Source: Streptomyces spinosus (lineage in GTDB: Bacteria; Actinomycetota; Actinomycetes; Streptomycetales; Streptomycetaceae). Taken from it: a stretch of DNA of 64,000 nucleotides. The first letter of the stretch is position 1; each line of letters opens with the position of its first letter. A program made the translations under genes and the position numbers. The DNA is taken from positions 62,001-126,000 of the forward strand of contig NZ_JAINRC010000019.1 of the NCBI RefSeq assembly GCF_020400655.1, in the 5' to 3' direction. Under the pieces are notes generated by a model that worked only from the letters and a program-made list of their open reading frames with translations, was not told where the DNA came from and searched no databases. Shown piece after piece: positions 59,295 to 64,000 of the stretch.

Positions 59295-59558
59295 TCATGA
59301 CCGGACGGTGGTCCTGTCGACCAGGAACCGTGCCGCGTCGGACAGCGTGGTCAGCTCCGGGTAGTCCTCTTCGTCGATACGGACTCCGGTGCGCTCGGAC
59401 AGCAGCTCGATCAGGCTGAGGAAATCGAGCGAGTCCAGTTCGAGCACGTCGCGGAACTTGTCGTCCGGTTCGACCAGGGTGAAGTCGGCATCGGGGATGA
59501 TCTGTGTGATCGAGTCCTTGATCACCGCCAGGGCGTCCGCGTTGTTCAGGGGCTTCAT
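59295..59558 (-). CDS. Acyl carrier protein
   Basis: The 87-residue protein starts MKPLNNADALAVIKDSITQI and contains KFRDVLELDSLDFLSLIELL, in which Ser of DSLD is the phosphopantetheine attachment site, and ends YPELTTLSDAARFLVDRT. It is the last gene of the synthetase-E1-E2 operon. An upstream GTG at 59567 overlaps the E2 stop (GTGA); ATG 59558 has better spacing from GAGGAG. It presumably carries an acyl group from the PDH-like complex or the synthetase to an unknown acceptor (inference). Confidence 0.9.
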   Translation of the reverse strand: MKPLNNADALAVIKDSITQIIPDADFTLVEPDDKFRDVLELDSLDFLSLIELLSERTGVRIDEEDYPELTTLSDAARFLVDRTTVRS

Positions 59559-59563
59559 CGGAA

Positions 59564-61081
59564 TCACAGCTCCTCGGGTTTCTGCAGCAGGCGGTCGACC
59601 GCCGTGAGATAGCGCGCTCCTACGGCTCCGTCCGTGGCCCGGTGGTCGGCGGCCAGGGTCGCGGTCACCACCGGACGCACGCCGAGCATGCCGTTGGCGG
59701 CCCAGGGCCGCTCGACGACCGCTCCGAAGCCGACCAGGGCCACCTGGGGCGGGTGTATGACCCCGAACACCGCCTCCACGCCCTGGTCGCCCAGGTTGGT
59801 GACGGTCAGGGTGGCGCCGGTCGTCTCGCTGCCCCGCAGCCGTCCGCGGCGTGCTCGTTGGACGAGGTCCTTGAGGTGGCCCATGAGGGCGTCGGGCGGG
59901 AGCGTGTCGACGCGGTGGATCACCGGCGCGAGCAGTCCGCCCTGCCGGAGGGACACCGCGACGCCCAGGTTGATCTCGGAAGCCGGGACGAACGCGTCGT
60001 TTTGCCAGTAGCCGTTGAGAGTCGGCACCTCGAGAGCCGCCAGGGCGGCGGCCTTGAGGAGCAGAGCCGCGGGCACGAGGCGGTCGGCCGGCGCACGACC
60101 GCGGTTGACCCGGCGCAGCCAGTCCTCGGCCGCCGCGAGATCGATGGTGGTGGACAGGTAGTAGTGCGGGATCTCCCGTTTGGCGTGGCTCATGAGGGCG
60201 GCAATGGCACGGCGCATGGCGTCCGTACGTTCCTCCGCGCGGTTGTCGATCGCGGCGGCCGCGTGCCGGCGCTGCTCGCCCTCAGCCGGGCCCCGATCCG
60301 GCCGCTCGGCCCCGGTGCCCGTGCGCATGGCCGCGTGCACGTCCGCCGCCCGCACGGCTCCGCCGTCCCCGGTGCCCCGCACCGCCCTGACATCGATGCC
60401 GAGGTCGTGGGCCAGGCGCCGTGCGTACGGGGTGGCGCGGACCCTGGCCGTGCGGGGAGGCGCGGCACGCTCCACGTCGGCACGGGTGATCCGCCCGCCC
60501 GGCCCGGTGCCGTGCAGAGTCGTGAGGTTCACACCCCGGTGCTCCGCCAGGTGCCGTACGAGGGGCCCGGCGCCGATCGCCGAGGAGGCCGCGGCGGACG
60601 GCTCGGGCAGCGCTTGCACGTGCTGCCTGGCCGACTGCTTCCGCGCCTCGGCTTGTGCGGGCTGGGGGGTCTGCTCGGGCCTGCGGGCCGCCTGCCGCCG
60701 AGGTCGCGGGCGCTCGTGCCGCGCGGCCGGTTCCTGGTCACCGCGCGCGCGTGCGTGCGTCGGGGGCGGCTGAGCCTCACCGACGGGCTCGCCCGGTCCG
60801 GCTGCCATCAGTGTCCCGGCGGCGCCTGTCGGCACAGCGGAGACGGCTTCGCCCTCGATCACCGCGAGCGGCGTCCCCACGGGAACCCGGGCGCCGGGTG
60901 CGACGAGCAGCCGTCCCACGGTCCCGGACTCGAAACACTCGACTTCGATGGCCGCCTTGTCCGTCTCCACGACCGCCACGACGTCGCCCTTGTGTACCCG
61001 GTCACCGGGACGCACGAGCCACTCCTGCAGGAGCCCCTCTTCCATGTCCGCGCCCAGTGAGGGCATGGTGAACGCGGTCAT
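59564..61081 (-). CDS. Dihydrolipoyl acyltransferase (E2) with two peripheral subunit-binding domains
   Basis: The 505-residue protein has a lipoyl domain (TMPSLGADMEEGLLQEWLVR, lipoyl Lys in VAVVETDKAAIEVECFESG near 43) and a long Ala/Pro/Gln/Arg linker. Two tandem PSBD motifs follow: GPLVRHLAEHRGVNLTTLHG with GPGGRITRADVERA, and ATPYARRLAHDLGIDVRAV with GDGGAVRAADVHAAM. The acyltransferase catalytic domain has DHRATDGAVGARYL (the catalytic His near 478) and TLTVTNLGDQGVEAVFGVIH. Start 61081 follows the E1-beta stop by one base. Known bacterial E2s usually have one PSBD, so two is unusual. No E3 gene is in the window. Confidence 0.9.
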   Translation of the reverse strand: MTAFTMPSLGADMEEGLLQEWLVRPGDRVHKGDVVAVVETDKAAIEVECFESGTVGRLLVAPGARVPVGTPLAVIEGEAVSAVPTGAAGTLMAAGPGEPVGEAQPPPTHARARGDQEPAARHERPRPRRQAARRPEQTPQPAQAEARKQSARQHVQALPEPSAAASSAIGAGPLVRHLAEHRGVNLTTLHGTGPGGRITRADVERAAPPRTARVRATPYARRLAHDLGIDVRAVRGTGDGGAVRAADVHAAMRTGTGAERPDRGPAEGEQRRHAAAAIDNRAEERTDAMRRAIAALMSHAKREIPHYYLSTTIDLAAAEDWLRRVNRGRAPADRLVPAALLLKAAALAALEVPTLNGYWQNDAFVPASEINLGVAVSLRQGGLLAPVIHRVDTLPPDALMGHLKDLVQRARRGRLRGSETTGATLTVTNLGDQGVEAVFGVIHPPQVALVGFGAVVERPWAANGMLGVRPVVTATLAADHRATDGAVGARYLTAVDRLLQKPEEL

Positions 61082-61082
61082 C

Positions 61083-62162
61083 TCAGCCTTCCCTACCGGT
61101 GACCGGCGGTCGTTCCGGTGTGCCGGTCTCCGTCGGCGCCGGTTCGCCAACGGCGCGACGGGCGGCGGCCACGATTCCGCCGACCTGCGGCAGGGCGGCC
61201 TCCTCCAGTCCGCGCGCGTACGGCACGGGCACCTCGGCGCTGCACACCCGCTCGACGGGGGCGTCGAGGTCGTAGAAGTGCTGTTCCGTGAGACGCGCCG
61301 CGATCTCCGCGGCGAGGCTGCCGGTGCGCCAGCCCTCGTCGACGACGACGGCACGGTGGGTGCGCGTCACCGACTCGCCGATGGTGGCGTCGTCCAGCGG
61401 GCGCAGGGTACGCAGGTCGACGACCTCCGCGCTGATGCCGCCGCTCGCGAGGTCGTCGGCGGCGGCCAGGGCCTTCGGCAGTGAGCCGCCGTACGTGATC
61501 AGGGAGACGTCCGCGCCGGCTCGGCGGACGGCCGCCCGGTCGATGCCGACCGGCCCCGCGTCGGCGGGCAGCTCGCCCGAGGCGTTGTAGAGGGTGCCGT
61601 GCTCGAAGACCAGCACCGGGTCCGGGTCGGCGAGCGCAGGGGCCAGCATGTACCGGGCGTCGGTGAGGGTGGCCGGGGCGAGCACCCGCAGGCCGGGGAT
61701 GTGCGCGTACCAGCCCTCCAGACTGTGCGAGTGCTGGGCCGCGAGCTGGCGTCCCGCGCCCGTGGTCATCCGGATCACGATCGGCACGGGCAGCTGGCCG
61801 CCCGACATGTGCAGCAGGGTCGCCGCGTTGTTGAGGATCTGGTCGAGGGCCAGCAGGCTGAAGTTGACCGTCATGATCTCGACGATCGGCCGCATGCCCG
61901 CGAGGGCCGCCCCTATGCCGGCGCCGACGAACGCGGACTCGGACAGCGGGGCGTCGCGGATCCGGTCGGGACCGAACTCCTCCAGCAGGCCGAGACTGAC
62001 GCCGAAGCAGCCGCCGTACCGGCCCACGTCCTCACCCATCAGGAACACGCGCTCGTCCGTGCGCAGCGCTTCGCGCAGGGCCTCGCGCATCGCCTCCCGA
62101 TAGGTCGTCTTCCGGTCACCGGGCGCGGTGGGTCCGGCGGTGCGCGTGCGGGTCGCGGTCAT
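61083..62162 (-). CDS. 2-oxo acid dehydrogenase E1, beta subunit (PDH-like)
   Basis: The 359-residue protein contains TTYREAMREALREALRTDER, VFLMGEDVGRYGGCFGVSLG, APLSESAFVGAGIGAALAGM, PVPIVIRMTTGAGRQLAAQH with HSHSLEGWYAHIPGLRVLAP, and the C-terminal transketolase domain (LRTLRPLDDATIGESVTRTH). It pairs with E1 alpha as a heterotetramer that binds thiamine diphosphate. Its start overlaps the E1-alpha stop (ATGA at 62159-62162), so translation is coupled. Confidence 0.93.
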   Translation of the reverse strand: MTATRTRTAGPTAPGDRKTTYREAMREALREALRTDERVFLMGEDVGRYGGCFGVSLGLLEEFGPDRIRDAPLSESAFVGAGIGAALAGMRPIVEIMTVNFSLLALDQILNNAATLLHMSGGQLPVPIVIRMTTGAGRQLAAQHSHSLEGWYAHIPGLRVLAPATLTDARYMLAPALADPDPVLVFEHGTLYNASGELPADAGPVGIDRAAVRRAGADVSLITYGGSLPKALAAADDLASGGISAEVVDLRTLRPLDDATIGESVTRTHRAVVVDEGWRTGSLAAEIAARLTEQHFYDLDAPVERVCSAEVPVPYARGLEEAALPQVGGIVAAARRAVGEPAPTETGTPERPPVTGREG

Positions 62163-63180
62163 GGCCGGCTCGCCTCCGCGCTGGTGACGTACTTCAGCAG
62201 ATCCCCGACCGGTTCCTCGGGAGCCTGATCGGCGGCCTCGACGGCGCGGTCGATCTCGGCGGCCAGCCGGTCCTCCAGGGCGGTGCGGCCTTTGTCGGTC
62301 AGTTCCTTCGCCTCCCGCAGCCGCCGGGCGAGCCCTTCGACCGGATCGCGTTCCTTCCAGTGCTCGATCTCGCCCTTGTCGCGGTAGCGGTCGGGGTCAT
62401 ACATGGAGTGGGCGCGGAAGCGGTACGTGCGCATCTCCAGGAAGTGCGGGCCGGTGCCGGCGCGTATCCCTTCGGCAGCCTTCCGGGCGGCGTCCTCCAC
62501 CGCGAAGACGTCCATGCCGTCGACGGCCCAGGACACCATGCCGTATCCGGCGGCACGCAGCGCGAGGTCGGTCTGGGCCTGGTGCCGGGCCAGGGCGGTG
62601 CCCATCGCGTACAGATTGTTCTCGCACACCAGCAGCAGGGGCAGCCCCCACAGCGCGGCGAGGTTGGCGGTCTCGTGGAACTCGCCCTCGGCAAAGGCGC
62701 CGTCGCCGAAGAAGCAGCAGGTGACACGGTCGCGGCCGGTCATGCGGTCGGCGAGTGCGAGGCCGGCCGCGAGCGGGAGCCCGCCGCCGACGATCGCGTT
62801 GCCGCCGTAGAAACGGCGGCCCGCGTCGAAGAGGTGCATCGAGCCGCCACGGCCGCGGCTGCAGCCGGTGACCTTGCCGAACATCTCCGCCATGATCGCC
62901 TCGGCCGGCACTCCGCGGGCGAGTGCGTGCCCGTGTTCGCGGTACGTCGACACGACCGCGTCGTCGTCCGTGAGCGCTTCGTTGACGCCGACGGCCACGG
63001 CTTCCTCGCCGATGTAGAGGTGCATGAAACCGCGAATGCGCGCGGCGCTGTACAGCTCGACGCAGCGTTCCTCGAACCGGCGGACGCGCAGCATCGACTC
63101 CAGCAGGGCCAGCCGGTGCCCGGCAGCTTGACGGTTCGGACGGGAGGCGGTGCGCGGTGAGCGGGGGGTGTGGGTAGCAC

Positions 63181-63184
<4 letters not shown>
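62159..63184 (-). CDS. 2-oxo acid dehydrogenase E1, alpha subunit (PDH-like)
   Basis: The 341-residue protein contains MLRVRRFEERCVELYSAARI, RGFMHLYIGEEAVAVGVNEA, STYREHGHALARGVPAEAIM, GRGGSMHLFDAGRRFYGGNA and the thiamine-diphosphate motif CCFFGDGAFAEGEFHETANL then LPLLLVCENNLYAMGT (GDG...NN). The E1-alpha fingerprint is closest to pyruvate/acetoin types. Its start overlaps the synthetase stop (ATGA at 63181-63184). Confidence 0.94.

Positions 63185-64000
<816 letters not shown>

Overview
The window is very GC-rich, with strong third-position GC, GTG starts, GGAGG-type ribosome sites and many families typical of Streptomyces (MmyB-type HTH regulators, DUF2690, DUF4232, DUF6058, DUF6232, EACC1, HTH-NB-ARC-TPR regulators). 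It most likely comes from a Streptomyces or close relative. Intact accessory genes are mixed with many fragments of insertion sequences and decayed genes, and no ribosomal, tRNA or core biosynthetic gene is visible. This suggests a chromosome arm or a large linear plasmid, not the conserved core.

Layout. 0-12.2 kb: redox enzymes paired with regulators. An MmyB-type regulator is divergent from an aldo/keto reductase, and a second MmyB-type regulator is divergent from an SDR. Next come small secreted LysM/SH3 proteins, a membrane-anchored DUF2690 HTH protein, a broken SDR, and a LysR gene divergent from an unusual NADP-reductase/NTF2-like fusion. 12.2-18.4 kb: a Tn554-like element with two large tyrosine recombinases and an acyl-thioester-hydrolase-like cargo gene. 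It splits a GGDEF (diguanylate cyclase) gene, and a third fragment of the same sequence at 12.2 kb shows the uninterrupted target. 18.3-19.3 kb: two coupled genes share a Gly/Asn-rich YGPVV motif. 19.8-23.4 kb: two TetR systems, each divergent from its probable target gene, with clear palindromic operators. 23.4-24.6 kb: fragments of DnaB and a plasmid-type HTH gene. 24.7-31.2 kb: a cold-shock protein, a NarL-type two-component system, an MMPL exporter and a DHFR-like protein.

31.4-39 kb: an HTH-NB-ARC-TPR regulator divergent from a DUF4232 lipoprotein, then GNAT, GDPD and DUF6058 genes among IS remnants. 39.4-41.1 kb: a coupled EACC1 and caspase-like protease pair, a compact candidate conflict or immunity module. 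42-47 kb: GNAT, S9 peptidase and fatty-acid desaturase. 47-59.2 kb: decayed genes, including two relics of one unknown family, around an intact membrane M48 metalloprotease with a coupled partner, a ParB-like protein and a secreted double rubrerythrin. 59.3-64 kb: a tightly coupled operon on the minus strand (AMP-forming acyl-CoA synthetase, E1 alpha, E1 beta, E2, acyl carrier protein) that leaves the window at its right edge.

The most notable items are the transposon and GGDEF split with a newly created chimeric ORF, the EACC1-caspase pair, the shared-motif pair at 18.3-19.3 kb, and the PDH-like operon with an ACP, a twin-PSBD E2 and no E3 gene in view. All family assignments are from reading the sequence; no database search was possible.
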